Source: Pampus argenteus (Eukaryota; Chordata; Actinopteri; Scombriformes; Stromateidae). From it: a stretch of DNA of 64,000 nucleotides. The notes under the pieces were generated by a model that saw nothing but the letters and a program-made list of their open reading frames with translations, had not been told where the DNA came from and did not search any database. The position numbers and the translations under genes were made by a program. Position 1 is the first letter of the stretch, and each line of letters begins with the position of its first letter. This document shows, in pieces, positions 56,601 through 59,535 of the stretch. Where the stretch lies: contig CM072880.1 in assembly GCA_036937835.1 (NCBI GenBank), positions 11,104,501-11,168,500 of the forward strand, in the 5' to 3' direction.

Positions 56601-58291
56601 ACTAGTCCCTTACCTTCATTTCCAATGTAAGTATAGTTTTTTTTATGATGCTCGTGCCTCTTCCTTGATCTCTGTTTTAGCACCTGCTTGTACTATAAGA
56701 GGAAAAAGCAATATCCATACATACAGCCCTAGCATTCTCAGGAAGTCTGGGCATGTGAGGGCAATGGACACTGACAGGCAGTGCTATTACCAGTGTCTCA
56801 CCGGGTCATCAAGCAGCATCAAGTGATAAAGTTAAAGTGATTACCTCCTCAACCTCTGTTGACATGGCAACAGTACACACAACACCGATCATACTTACAG
56901 TTGTCAAAAAAAACTGTCCTGACTTCTTGTCCTGGAAACATGACACTCGCAGTTGGAAACAGGACTAATATGACTTTATGTTTTTTATTTTTTTAAGGTC
57001 AGAATCATTATGCATCACTTGCATTTATCCAAATACAGGTGTGAGGTCATCTTGTAAACCACTGGTTTATATTCTAGTTATTGTTCTGTGAACACAGGTG
57101 GAGCCATAATGCTTCCCAAATAATTGTTTCTATACAGGCCCACAGTTCCAGCAGTAGAGAGAGAGAAAGGAGAAAGTGTTCCAGTATGAACTCGTCGGTG
57201 TGAACAGTTTAATTACAGGGAGTGTCAGCCCCATTTCTTAATGTGTCCCTCACAATTAATCCAGGGAGAGGATGTCATTATCTACCAAAGCCTGGGCCTG
57301 GGCAGGCTTTTCTGTCAGAGGGAAAAGAAGGAGGGAATGAGCGAGTGAAAAAGAGAAAGCGAGTCAAAACAAGGAAGTGCCTTTGGTTAGCAGCCTACAA
57401 TATGGTTGACCTCTGTGTCTCACAAAAGGATCAAGCTAAAATGCTTGGAGATTATTCCAAAACATAGTGTTCTTTGAGTATTCCAGACACACTTGTGACT
57501 GAGTCAGTGAGGAAGGGCTTTTTTCCTTTAATTTCTTCATAATATGAAGCATCGCTCGTCAGCTGTCAAAACACGTCCAGCTGGAAGAGGTTAAATTGAC
57601 GCCAAGTTTTCACCACTGTGGGATGCTTTTTTTTTGGTCTTTCCCTTCTCCTCCTCTTCTACCTCCCCTCCTTTTCTCTTCCATCAGGCCAAATCCTGAG
57701 GAGTCCCGGCCATTTCCCTTGCCATCCTATAATGTGAAACAGAAGGCAACAAATTGGACTGTTGAAGAGTGCGAAAAGAGTTTTTGCAGGAGCTCTGCAC
57801 ATGCACGGAAAACAAAAGAAAAAATAGTTCCAGAGGTTTTTGCAACCACACCACTTGGCTCCGATCTGTGTTGCGGATGTAGATTAATTGACTTTAAATC
57901 AATAAATTAACTTTTAATGGATTAATGTTACATGTGTTGACCAGTTAAATGTAATTATTGTGGAAACACAAGTTTTATTATGTCAGCTGAAGACATGTTA
58001 CTTACCAGACGGGGTAAATGCAAACATACTTTCTGTCCACACACACGAGTATTACTGTATGTAACACACACACTCAAACGCATATACAAAAACATGCACA
58101 TGCAGCCTCTGACACCACAGAGGTTTTACAGCTTGAACTTGACTGGTCTGATTCTTTGTGACTGTCCGTCGTTAGTCACTTCTTTTCCCTTCTCTCCCTT
58201 CCTTTCCTTTAAAGATTTTGACCTTGGCCGCTTCCTGCGGCCCGGAGGGGATGAGGAAGGTCTGGTGATTGTGACAGGTGTCGCGTCTTAA
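118..58291 (+). CDS. ofcc1: Orofacial cleft 1 candidate 1 / ojoplano (spliced gene, 22 candidate coding exons)
   Basis: Seen: 22 exons with AG/GT borders join with fully compatible phases into 3102 coding bases, 1033 residues plus TAA. Recognised from the N-terminal block (residues 7-29 with KSKSAEFLM, NPAF at 41-44, STLAAHQKK, then GNEHAQNYFD), which resembles mammalian OFCC1. Known: the medaka orthologue ojoplano (opo) encodes a transmembrane protein of polarised epithelia, needed for optic-cup folding, that counteracts Numb/Numbl-driven integrin endocytosis; human OFCC1 lies at 6p24. Domains: OFCC1 N-terminus, C2-like region (about 365-530), Pro/Ser linker (526-627), four membrane segments (about 754-927), charged tail. 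Coding exons are joined as listed separately: 118-135, 4546-4612, 4989-5168, 8272-8376, 9041-9124, 11203-11427, 11820-11917, 13293-13379, 13715-13791, 15047-15173, 19498-19740, 22675-22823, 22988-23102, 23950-24253, 30115-30206, 32009-32154, 44209-44457, 46506-46758, 47219-47382, 50454-50613, 56545-56626, 58215-58291. Identity is secure; the terminal exons are inferred. Confidence 0.88.
780..1030. promoter_or_regulatory. Candidate noncoding regulatory block in intron 1
   Basis: Free of simple repeats, with several homeodomain-type cores (TTAATTAA near 808, CTAATTA near 824, CACAATTACC near 891) packed in about 100 bases. This texture is typical of teleost conserved noncoding elements, but conservation cannot be seen from one sequence. 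Inference only. Confidence 0.3.
4049..4068. repeat. Perfect 20-bp palindrome inside a CA/TG microsatellite
   Basis: TACACAGTATATACTGTGTA equals its own reverse complement. It sits between an (AC)n tract (4027-4043) and a TG-rich tract (4067-4080), so the whole 4020-4083 stretch can fold on itself. Probably a product of microsatellite growth rather than a functional site. Confidence 0.7.
4140..4540. promoter_or_regulatory. Candidate noncoding regulatory block just upstream of exon 2
   Basis: About 400 bases without simple repeats, of mixed composition, with CpG-containing stretches (AGCGGCGATG, TTGCGGATCATAAATGATG) and ATTA cores, ending at the exon 2 acceptor. CpGs kept in an otherwise AT-rich intron hint at constraint. 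Inference; needs alignment. Confidence 0.3.
4546..4612 (+). CDS. ofcc1: ofcc1 exon 2 (conserved N-terminal signature)
   Basis: 67 bases, phase 0 in and 1 out, between acceptor TCCCTCCAG and donor GTGAGT. It encodes residues 7-29, a Lys/Gln-rich stretch ending KKSKSAEFLM. This is the most recognisable block of the OFCC1 family (mammalian proteins begin with nearly the same residues), and it identifies the gene. The basic, helical-looking composition suggests a cytoplasmic segment; no specific function of this block is known to me. Confidence 0.92.
4613..4988 (+). other. ofcc1: ofcc1 intron 2
   Basis: 376 bases, AT-rich with a CTTCTT/TCTC pyrimidine stretch at 4740-4785. GTGAGT donor and TATTTCAG acceptor. 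No other feature seen. Confidence 0.85.
4989..5168 (+). CDS. ofcc1: ofcc1 exon 3 (NPAF motif)
   Basis: 180 bases, phase 1 in and 1 out. It encodes residues 29-88: REERAAVVGIDNPAF, a Gly/Ser-rich turn, LPPIWLQREIRG, then DSTLAAHQKKMELQA. The NPAF at residues 41-44 is an NPxF motif, the class recognised by PTB-domain adaptors; published work links Opo to the PTB protein Numb, so this is the likely contact (inference). Mammalian OFCC1 keeps the same NPAF and a matching LAAH block. Confidence 0.92.
5169..8271 (+). other. ofcc1: ofcc1 intron 3
   Basis: 3.1 kb with no exon seen. It holds a (TAT)n tract (5731-5760), AT-rich sequence at 6180-6420, a poly-T run at 7535-7550 and a long pyrimidine stretch leading into the acceptor at 8271. 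The 7080-7420 and 7590-8080 stretches lack repeats and have enhancer-like texture, but nothing specific can be assigned. Confidence 0.85.
5731..5760. repeat. (TAT)10 microsatellite
   Basis: Ten uninterrupted trinucleotide units; intronic. Confidence 0.97.
8272..8376 (+). CDS. ofcc1: ofcc1 exon 4
   Basis: 105 bases, phase 1 in and 1 out. It encodes residues 89-123, GNEHAQNYFD followed by PTLAEQTDPRHRR and an acidic end (NAEDELEL). The GNE-x-x-x-NYFD block and the following DPR match mammalian OFCC1, supporting both splice sites. Acceptor CTTTCCACAG, donor GTATGC. Confidence 0.92.
8377..9040 (+). other. ofcc1: ofcc1 intron 4
   Basis: 664 bases. A pyrimidine-rich stretch at 8575-8595 and a poly-T run at 8983-9003 are the only repeats. 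The middle part (8440-8940) is repeat-free. Confidence 0.85.
9041..9124 (+). CDS. ofcc1: ofcc1 exon 5
   Basis: 84 bases, phase 1 in and 1 out. It encodes residues 124-151: ILNADENRLYQRMAALLDED then DAFINIPG. It looks like an amphipathic helix followed by an acidic stretch. YQRM at 134-137 fits the Y-x-x-hydrophobic sorting consensus, but that motif is short and may be coincidental. Acceptor TGATGTGTAG is weak in pyrimidines; donor GTATGT. Confidence 0.9.
9125..11202 (+). other. ofcc1: ofcc1 intron 5
   Basis: 2.1 kb, no exon seen. (TA)n at 9465-9481, poly-T at 9309-9320, GA-rich patch at 10053-10078, and a (GT)n tract at 11151-11175 ending 27 bases before the exon 6 acceptor. The 9750-10200 stretch is repeat-poor. 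Confidence 0.85.
11151..11175 (+). repeat. (GT)n tract next to the exon 6 acceptor
   Basis: About 12 GT units on the sense strand, ending 27 bases upstream of the 3' splice site. UG repeats at this position can affect splice-site use in other vertebrate genes, for instance through TDP-43-type binding; here that is only a possibility. Confidence 0.95.
11203..11427 (+). CDS. ofcc1: ofcc1 exon 6 (low-complexity Ala/Gly/Gln linker)
   Basis: 225 bases, phase 1 in and 1 out. It encodes residues 152-226: an acidic start (LLASRDEEVLEVKAGDPVLQ), a GGGDASGSRPSQ turn, then Ala/Gly/Glu/Gln-rich sequence (ARAQAGASAGPEEQ). It is GC-rich compared with the flanking introns and probably disordered. Acceptor TCTCTCCAG, donor GTAATG. 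Confidence 0.9.
11428..11819 (+). other. ofcc1: ofcc1 intron 6
   Basis: 392 bases, very AT-rich: ATTA repeats at 11530-11550, a 24-base A-run (11641-11664) and a poly-T run (11777-11795) just upstream of the exon 7 acceptor. Confidence 0.85.
11820..11917 (+). CDS. ofcc1: ofcc1 exon 7
   Basis: 98 bases, phase 1 in and 0 out. It encodes residues 227-259, KIAEEVIPHYAQQLRECVRP followed by DMITLGSLSLQQ. The balanced hydrophobic/charged pattern suggests a folded helical segment. Acceptor TTCTTGCAG, donor GTCAGG. I know no named domain for it. Confidence 0.9.
11918..13292 (+). other. ofcc1: ofcc1 intron 7
   Basis: 1.4 kb with no exon seen. Apart from a T-run at 12482-12495 it is largely repeat-free, and 12600-13200 contains several CpG-bearing unique stretches. 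Confidence 0.85.
13293..13379 (+). CDS. ofcc1: ofcc1 exon 8 (basic segment)
   Basis: 87 bases, phase 0 in and out. It encodes residues 260-288, including MSEWAKRKKRLMAFFTGNVV. The Lys/Arg cluster followed by aromatic and hydrophobic residues could bind acidic lipid or act as a basic sorting signal; the sequence does not decide. Because it is phase 0-0, skipping it would keep the frame. Confidence 0.9.
13380..13714 (+). other. ofcc1: ofcc1 intron 8
   Basis: 335 bases, AT-rich, nothing else seen. The acceptor (ATATTTCAAAG) has a poor pyrimidine tract. Confidence 0.8.
13715..13791 (+). CDS. ofcc1: ofcc1 exon 9
   Basis: 77 bases, phase 0 in and 2 out. It encodes residues 289-313, EPHSQRDCDEAVGESPHPRL then NTLLQ, plus two bases of the codon for Cys-314. 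The acceptor is weak but the donor GTAAGT is consensus, the stretch is GC-rich against its flanks, and its phases link exons 8 and 10. Confidence 0.82.
13792..15046 (+). other. ofcc1: ofcc1 intron 9
   Basis: 1.25 kb. The first part (13830-14360) is repeat-free with CpG-bearing stretches (AGTCGGAGATCGCACATC), a candidate regulatory block. An (AAAT)n tract at 14427-14451 and a GA-rich tract at 14834-14909 follow. The acceptor region is TG-rich rather than pyrimidine-rich. Confidence 0.8.
14834..14909. repeat. GA-rich microsatellite
   Basis: Imperfect (GA)n with GGGAAAGAAATAGAAAG interruptions. It produces long Arg/Glu and Ser/Leu spurious open frames on the two strands. Confidence 0.95.
15047..15173 (+). 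CDS. ofcc1: ofcc1 exon 10
   Basis: 127 bases, phase 2 in and 0 out. It completes Cys-314 and encodes to residue 356: SRNLESLSLRALGESQEETM, AKHGQMTELPESS, then TSTSQPLWQ. Three AG acceptors stand in tandem (TAG at 15046, TAG at 15049, CAG at 15052). The first keeps the frame; the second would drop one Ser; the third would create TGA at the junction. Hydrophilic, Ser/Thr-rich, probably a disordered linker. Confidence 0.85.
16290..16760. promoter_or_regulatory. Candidate homeodomain-bound enhancer in intron 10
   Basis: A repeat-free block carrying TAATTA at 16459-16464, 16473-16478 and 16488-16493, spaced 14 and 15 bases apart, with a further CpG-bearing segment at 16630-16670. TAATTA is the core bound by many homeodomain factors including Vsx/Rax types; published work reports Vsx2-dependent control of opo. 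Function here is inference. Confidence 0.4.
17925..18120 (+). mobile_element. Degenerate tRNA-derived SINE-like fragment
   Basis: TGTAGCCTGAAGGTTAGTGG resembles a tRNA A-box region, followed by a decayed B-box (GGTGTTTCAACC) and the phrase CTTGAACAAGGCACTTAACTC, which is typical of the body of common fish SINEs. No clear target-site duplications are visible. Confidence 0.45.
18395..18550 (-). mobile_element. Truncated percomorph-type SINE, antisense
   Basis: Reading the plus strand: AGTAAATGGTA, then TTCTTGTCCAAGGACACTTT, GACATGCAGAC and GTATCGAACCACTGACCTCC. This order is the reverse complement of an abundant teleost SINE whose tRNA-like head carries the GGTTCGAT-type B box. The middle appears deleted. 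Recognised from memory of the family; a repeat library search would settle it. Confidence 0.6.
18968..18994. repeat. (GT)n microsatellite
   Basis: About 13 uninterrupted dinucleotide units; intronic. Confidence 0.97.
19017..19048. repeat. 12-bp inverted repeat
   Basis: AGTTTGATGTTT (19017-19028) pairs perfectly with AAACATCAAACT (19037-19048) across an 8-base loop. Short stem; may be chance in AT-rich DNA. Confidence 0.6.
19498..19740 (+). CDS. ofcc1: ofcc1 exon 11 (start of C2-like region)
   Basis: 243 bases, phase 0 in and out. It encodes residues 357-437. After a short linker come VEVCMCCLRATRDKLPRGLY, TVSVALHSRLGGPALAWCSK, a Gln/Trp turn, then GRFHDIDLHINQHLFM. Alternating hydrophobic strands with GLYTVSVAL and FHDIDLHI are reminiscent of C2-type beta-sandwich edges (inference). 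Three Cys lie close together (369, 371, 372). GC-rich against its flanks; acceptor ACTGCAG, donor GTGAGA. Confidence 0.93.
19741..22674 (+). other. ofcc1: ofcc1 intron 11
   Basis: 2.9 kb with no supported exon. It has T-runs (20000-20014, 20486-20497, 22178-22189), CT-rich stretches (21148-21160, 21271-21297) and no long microsatellite. An open stretch at 21333-21515 lacks a usable splice frame. Confidence 0.85.
22675..22823 (+). CDS. ofcc1: ofcc1 exon 12 (C2-like region)
   Basis: 149 bases, phase 0 in and 2 out. It encodes residues 438-486: ILPADCEVVPSMVLVFQLIA, LPGESSHISSVLAWGAFPVC, GPNLCLIQG. Two clear beta-strands (MVLVFQLIAL and SSVLAWGAFPV) sit with a conserved-looking WGAFPVC turn. 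Acceptor GTGTACACAG, donor GTACGT. Confidence 0.93.
22824..22987 (+). other. ofcc1: ofcc1 intron 12
   Basis: 164 bases, the shortest intron in the model; nothing notable. Confidence 0.9.
22988..23102 (+). CDS. ofcc1: ofcc1 exon 13 (end of C2-like region)
   Basis: 115 bases, phase 2 in and 0 out. It completes Arg-487 and encodes to residue 525: YKTPLLRGEPDTQLDQFKKI then ETLISTDLDHWLCNLYFE. The closing WLCNLYFEV strand (continuing into exon 14) fits the last strand of a beta-sandwich. The segment is compact, with aromatic and acidic residues, and looks folded. Confidence 0.93.
23103..23949 (+). other. ofcc1: ofcc1 intron 13
   Basis: 847 bases. A TG/CG-alternating stretch lies at 23219-23256 (GTGTGCATGCGTGCGTGCG), a purine-pyrimidine alternation of Z-DNA type; otherwise unremarkable. 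Confidence 0.85.
23950..24253 (+). CDS. ofcc1: ofcc1 exon 14 (Pro/Ser/Gln/His-rich linker)
   Basis: 304 bases, phase 0 in and 1 out, the largest exon. It encodes residues 526-626. It begins VKRLPPGTSGVPERSVTLLI, finishing the C2-like region, then becomes Pro/Gln/His/Ser-rich (SEPPSQSQLCPQPIHPMSQL, YPQHEPHAGPSS) and ends in a Ser cluster (SACSSSSLPG). Likely disordered; the PPSQ, PQPIHP and PQHEPH stretches could offer proline-rich docking sites. Confidence 0.9.
25748..25820 (+). other. Cryptic exon-like stretch in intron 14
   Basis: A strong acceptor (GTGACCCCCCACAG) and a GT donor (GGGAG/GTACTC) bracket 73 bases. Joined after exon 14 it reads EILTPTREVSPTN then TGA, so inclusion would end translation. 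It could be a regulated poison exon or chance; nothing else supports it. Confidence 0.25.
26040..26860. promoter_or_regulatory. Candidate noncoding regulatory block in intron 14
   Basis: About 800 bases with almost no simple repeats, including AATTATGGCATTCAGATGGG, GTGATTAGATTAGCGTC-like ATTA cores near 26817-26830 and CpG-bearing parts. An accidental open frame of 133 codons at 26053-26454 has no splice context. Inference from texture only. Confidence 0.3.
27862..27901. repeat. (TG)20 microsatellite
   Basis: Forty uninterrupted bases of TG. Confidence 0.98.
28272..28311. repeat. (GT)20 microsatellite
   Basis: Forty uninterrupted bases of GT. A shorter (GT)n lies at 28167-28185; together with 27862-27901 there are three tracts within 450 bases. 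Confidence 0.98.
30016..30080 (+). repeat. (TTTC)n tract upstream of exon 15
   Basis: About 16 tetramer units, one imperfect, all pyrimidine on the sense strand, ending 34 bases before the exon 15 acceptor. It could extend the polypyrimidine tract of that splice site. Confidence 0.97.
30115..30206 (+). CDS. ofcc1: ofcc1 exon 15
   Basis: 92 bases, phase 1 in and 0 out. It encodes residues 627-657: GKNSSSGAISGNTGEKSDPR then REKAEGGIHYK. Hydrophilic, Gly/Ser/Lys-rich, no fold evident. Phases match both neighbours and both borders are good (GGATCCAG acceptor, GTAACA donor). Confidence 0.85.
30207..32008 (+). other. ofcc1: ofcc1 intron 15
   Basis: 1.8 kb. Pyrimidine tracts at 30446-30479, 30905-30930 and 31221-31239. 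Repeat-poor, CpG-bearing stretches at about 31060-31200, 31490-31700 and 31800-32000 have the texture of noncoding regulatory DNA. No exon seen. Confidence 0.85.
32009..32154 (+). CDS. ofcc1: ofcc1 exon 16
   Basis: 146 bases, phase 0 in and 2 out. It encodes residues 658-705: KKPIKKTNSCGPGMSGSSAP, PRQADKQKMQPSMENLST, EEMEEYTFSL. A basic start, a Gly/Ser/Pro middle and an acidic end that leads into the membrane exons. The acceptor CTCCTCACAG and donor GTAAGT are strong. Confidence 0.9.
32912..32963. repeat. (TG)n followed by (GA)n compound microsatellite
   Basis: TG from 32912 to about 32943, a short TTTGAG link, then GA to 32963. Confidence 0.95.
35090..35215. promoter_or_regulatory. ATTA-site cluster in intron 16
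   Basis: CAATTAG at 35125, CTAATTAG around 35135, CCAATTAT around 35145 and CTAATTAC around 35159 place four homeodomain-type cores in 40 bases, in unique sequence between a poly-T run and AT-rich DNA. A plausible homeodomain-bound enhancer core; inference. Confidence 0.35.
37133..37188. repeat. (AT)28 microsatellite
   Basis: 56 bases of uninterrupted AT; self-complementary and prone to length change or assembly error. Confidence 0.98.
37300..37480. repeat. Pyrimidine tandem repeats: TTTTTC arrays with a duplicated 38-bp unit, then (TTTTC)n
   Basis: TTTTTC hexamers from 37300 to about 37401 contain two copies of a 38-base unit (CATTTTTCTTTCC begins at 37329 and 37367). A separate (TTTTC)9 tract runs 37434-37480. 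All purine on the other strand; triplex-prone. Confidence 0.92.
38420..39240. promoter_or_regulatory. Candidate noncoding regulatory block in intron 16
   Basis: Long repeat-poor stretch with only two T-runs (38645-38655, 38854-38863), containing ATTA cores and unique segments such as GCTCGTTGCCGCGATGTGAA near 38537. Texture only; alignment needed. Confidence 0.25.
40830..41660. promoter_or_regulatory. Candidate noncoding regulatory block in intron 16
   Basis: About 800 bases, free of simple repeats, with many CpGs kept in AT-rich surroundings (TTTGTCGCCATGCCGTACAA near 41070, AGGCCGCTACGCCGCATGCT near 41400). It contains accidental open frames (41029-41286, 41291-41482) without splice context. 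One of the better conserved-element candidates by texture. Confidence 0.4.
42787..42868. repeat. (TCCTC)16 pentanucleotide tract
   Basis: About 82 bases of a perfect CTCTC/TCCTC pentamer; the other strand gives spurious Arg/Gly/Glu open frames. Confidence 0.97.
42985..43019. repeat. (TG)n microsatellite
   Basis: 35 bases of uninterrupted TG. Confidence 0.97.
43200..43275. repeat. Possible remnant of a dispersed fish repeat
   Basis: GCCCGTTTCCCAAAAGCATT resembles the edge of a dispersed teleost palindromic repeat that starts TTTCCCAAAAGCATCGTAAG. A similar phrase, GATTTCCCAAAAGTAT, occurs at about 45537. Recognition from memory; weak. Confidence 0.3.
44209..44457 (+). CDS. ofcc1: ofcc1 exon 17 (first membrane segment)
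   Basis: 249 bases, phase 2 in and 2 out. It encodes residues 706-788. After a Gly/Ser/Cys start comes SDRARLALRMLPSELGLPLL, then a long hydrophobic run RQLSLIMLLLALMWFVRLYL (about 754-776 is the membrane core) and HYCSQWLYLQAIAVPVN. The segment precedes three more hydrophobic segments in exons 18-19. GC-rich against its flanks; acceptor CTAAAAACAG, donor GTGAGT. Confidence 0.93.
44645..44679. repeat. (CA)n microsatellite
   Basis: 35 bases of uninterrupted CA; a (TG)n tract at 44791-44817 lies 112 bases on and could pair with it. Confidence 0.97.
46040..46320. promoter_or_regulatory. Candidate noncoding regulatory block in intron 17
   Basis: Repeat-free sequence including GTGAGTTAATCTTTTGGAAA and AGTCAGATTAATGAACAGAA, with TAAT/ATTA cores about every 40-60 bases. 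Texture typical of conserved noncoding DNA; inference. Confidence 0.3.
46381..46435. repeat. 27-bp near-perfect inverted repeat (hairpin) upstream of exon 18
   Basis: Arms 46381-46407 and 46409-46435 are reverse complements with one mismatch (TTTTACCCATTTTACATGAT on the left, ATCATGTAAAAAGGGTAAAA on the right) and a one-base spacer. It ends 70 bases before the exon 18 acceptor at 46506. Confidence 0.9.
46506..46758 (+). CDS. ofcc1: ofcc1 exon 18 (second and third membrane segments)
   Basis: 253 bases, phase 2 in and 0 out. It completes Lys-789 and encodes to residue 873: FQFHAHTVDLVYQSSLLHTR, then EELVMVVVGPLTLNAVTFLL (membrane segment about 812-833), the loop RWGCQQIFGSLPSFTSK, and FIMAQGVWTVLNPLAVFAVD (about 850-870). 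The short loop between the two hydrophobic runs suggests a hairpin pair. Acceptor CTCCCACCAG, donor GTAAGT. Confidence 0.95.
46759..47218 (+). other. ofcc1: ofcc1 intron 18
   Basis: 460 bases; a G-run at 46844-46857 and a T-rich acceptor region. Nothing else seen. Confidence 0.9.
47219..47382 (+). CDS. ofcc1: ofcc1 exon 19 (fourth membrane segment)
   Basis: 164 bases, phase 0 in and 2 out. It encodes residues 874-927: RLAYSPDTPVGDAAKLYWHF, YRADQSGAAG, then AVITLFLYAVLLLLSITILF (membrane segment about 902-927). With exons 17-18 this makes four hydrophobic segments, so both ends of the protein should lie on the same side, presumably the cytoplasm given the N-terminal NPAF motif. Confidence 0.95.
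47383..50453 (+). other. ofcc1: ofcc1 intron 19
   Basis: 3.1 kb. Few simple repeats: A-run 47640-47653, AT-rich 49276-49290, (ATA)n 49828-49842. 48300-48840 and 49290-49540 are repeat-poor and CpG-bearing. No exon seen. Confidence 0.88.
48300..48840. promoter_or_regulatory. Strong candidate noncoding regulatory block in intron 19
   Basis: About 540 bases without simple repeats, with a dense CpG-bearing core: GATTGGCGGCCAAGGAGAGG at 48433, TAAGCGGGGCGCTTATCGGG around 48470, and AACCGCCACACGGG around 48547. It contains a 135-codon open frame (48429-48836), but no splice junction ties it to the gene and its translation resembles no family I know. By texture the best conserved-element candidate in the window; inference. 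Confidence 0.45.
50454..50613 (+). CDS. ofcc1: ofcc1 exon 20 (cytoplasmic tail)
   Basis: 160 bases, phase 2 in and 0 out. It completes Arg-928 and encodes to residue 981: FHNDGRMLDVFQRLTAKEGT, YFLPQDLELSNQELSYIVKK, AEQWRGFNGERRK. Two amphipathic helices are suggested, directly after the last membrane segment. Acceptor CACCTTCCAG, donor GTAAGC. GC content and codon pattern are clearly coding. Confidence 0.94.
51950..52750. promoter_or_regulatory. Candidate noncoding regulatory block in intron 20
   Basis: Long repeat-free AT-rich stretch with many TAAT/ATTA cores (for example CCTAATTTGG near 52094, CTCATTAACT near 52352, CTTAATTAGAT near 52466) and unique CpG-bearing parts. Conserved-element texture; inference. 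Confidence 0.35.
53933..53980. repeat. Perfect 20-bp hairpin with 8-base loop
   Basis: CACTTCAACCACACTTCACC (53933-53952), loop TTCTTAAT, then GGTGAAGTGTGGTTGAAGTG (53961-53980), an exact reverse complement. Recently formed or maintained, since no mismatch has accumulated. It could be a transposon remnant, a structured RNA or a mutation product. Shorter than a usual pre-miRNA. Confidence 0.92.
55741..55770 (+). other. Possible alternative terminal exon start
   Basis: A strong acceptor (poly-T then CTTTTAG at 55740) is followed in exon 20's phase by WTALRAPVA and a TGA at 55768-55770. It could end an alternative isoform. Less protein-like than exons 21-22. Confidence 0.2.
56545..56626 (+). 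CDS. ofcc1: ofcc1 candidate exon 21
   Basis: 82 bases between acceptor GATCTGTCTCCAG and a consensus donor GTAAGT; phase 0 in, as exon 20 requires, and 1 out. It encodes residues 982-1008: VHFELWLESPMGDDLLSIRL then VPYLHFQ. Its composition (aromatic and acidic, a beta-strand pattern) is plausible for protein, but flanking AT-rich DNA also stays open in this frame and I cannot match it to known OFCC1 sequence. Confidence 0.5.
56627..58214 (+). other. ofcc1: ofcc1 intron 21 (putative)
   Basis: 1.6 kb. Nothing certain. An acceptor-led open stretch at 57688 has the wrong phase for the chain. A pyrimidine tract covers 57634-57686 and a strong one leads into 58214. Confidence 0.45.
58215..58291 (+). 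CDS. ofcc1: ofcc1 candidate terminal exon 22 with stop codon
   Basis: After a very strong pyrimidine acceptor (CCCTTCCTTTCCTTTAAAG), phase 1 reading gives YFDLGRFLRPGGDEEGLVIV then TGVAS and TAA at 58289-58291. It is GC-rich against its flanks, protein-like, and fits exon 21's outgoing phase; phase 0 or 2 readings stop early or look poor. An internal GT (58277) might serve as a donor instead. Placement as the last exon is inferred. Confidence 0.5.
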
Positions 58292-59499
58292 CAGCCCCAC
58301 ATGACATCCTGAGGAGAGATAGACATTTGGAGTTTTTTTTTTTTTTTTCACCCACTCATAACCTTAAAGAGACAGAGCGGTGTGTGTGTGCACATGCACA
58401 TGTACAGTATGTGCGCGTCTTACCACTGATTCCCAGCTCTCATTTTGGTTATTGGCTTGGATACTTATCACCTCCAGCCTCCGAGGCCTGATTAGGTTGA
58501 AGCTACTCCAAAGTCAAATTTTTGGATATCAAAGGCTATACTCAACTTTGGCATCTGTCGGCAGCATCTTAATACGAAGCTGCTTCCCTGGAATTGAGCA
58601 TGACGTCTTAAAATATGTGTTCCGTGCACCTAAAGTGAGAGATATATATGTTTTATTACCACAAAAGGATTACCTGAAGTAGGCGAGTGGATAATATTGG
58701 TGGTTTGATCAGTAATAGCTTTTGATGATACTAAATAGCAAGATTACAACGTTTAGGGTTCAACATCTTTTGCTAATTGACATCAATTCTGACAAATAAC
58801 TTTAACTTTAATAATGTTTTTTTTTTTCTTTCTTCTAATCTATTTAAGAAGATTTTAGTCATATGGATACAGTGTTTGTATCTGCCTTACTGTATGCACT
58901 GTGGGTTTTTTTTCAGGTGTATGAGTTAACTTGGAGAAACTTAAACTGTCAGTCATCTGTAAACAGAGTATTAGTAACATTAAAATGTGGGCCAGACTCG
59001 TTTTTCTTAAAGTCACAGGTGAACTTTAATACACTCCAGAACCAAACTGGAAAAGTGATCTCCTTAGGGCCCATGGGAGATTCAGACATGGTGTGAAAAA
59101 GTAAAAGATGGGCTGCTATCAGAGTTGTTTACTGTAGGCACAGAGTAGGCTTTATTTTCTGCAAAGGAGATTAGTAACAGTAAATTATGCATATCTTATT
59201 TTCTGGATTATCTCGGGCACTCAGAGATGCTATCTTGCCGGATAATCTCTTTTTAAAGTCGTTCAGTTTATTCTGACTGTAAATATAGTCATTGTTGCTT
59301 GTTTATCTTTTCTCGAAGTCCAATTCGGTCTGTGCTACTTTTGGACGGAGTGTATTATTGCACTTTAACTATGATTATTCAAGTAGAGATATTTATAGAC
59401 GGTGATCTTTGCTTTATAGGCACAATAATGAGAGAGGGGTGGATGGAAGCTACTGTAGCGTGCCAGCCATTTTGTCACTCTCTGTGTTTGTGTGTGTGC

Positions 59500-59502
<3 letters not shown>

Positions 59503-59530
<28 letters not shown>
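59503..59530. repeat. (TG)n microsatellite
   Basis: 28 bases of uninterrupted TG. Confidence 0.95.

Positions 59531-59535
<5 letters not shown>

Noticed and set aside
57688..57910. Open stretch PNPEESRPFPLPSYN after a CCATCAG acceptor
   Set aside because: It needs an incoming phase that neither exon 20 nor exon 21 provides, and it has no good donor; in the available phase a TGA follows.
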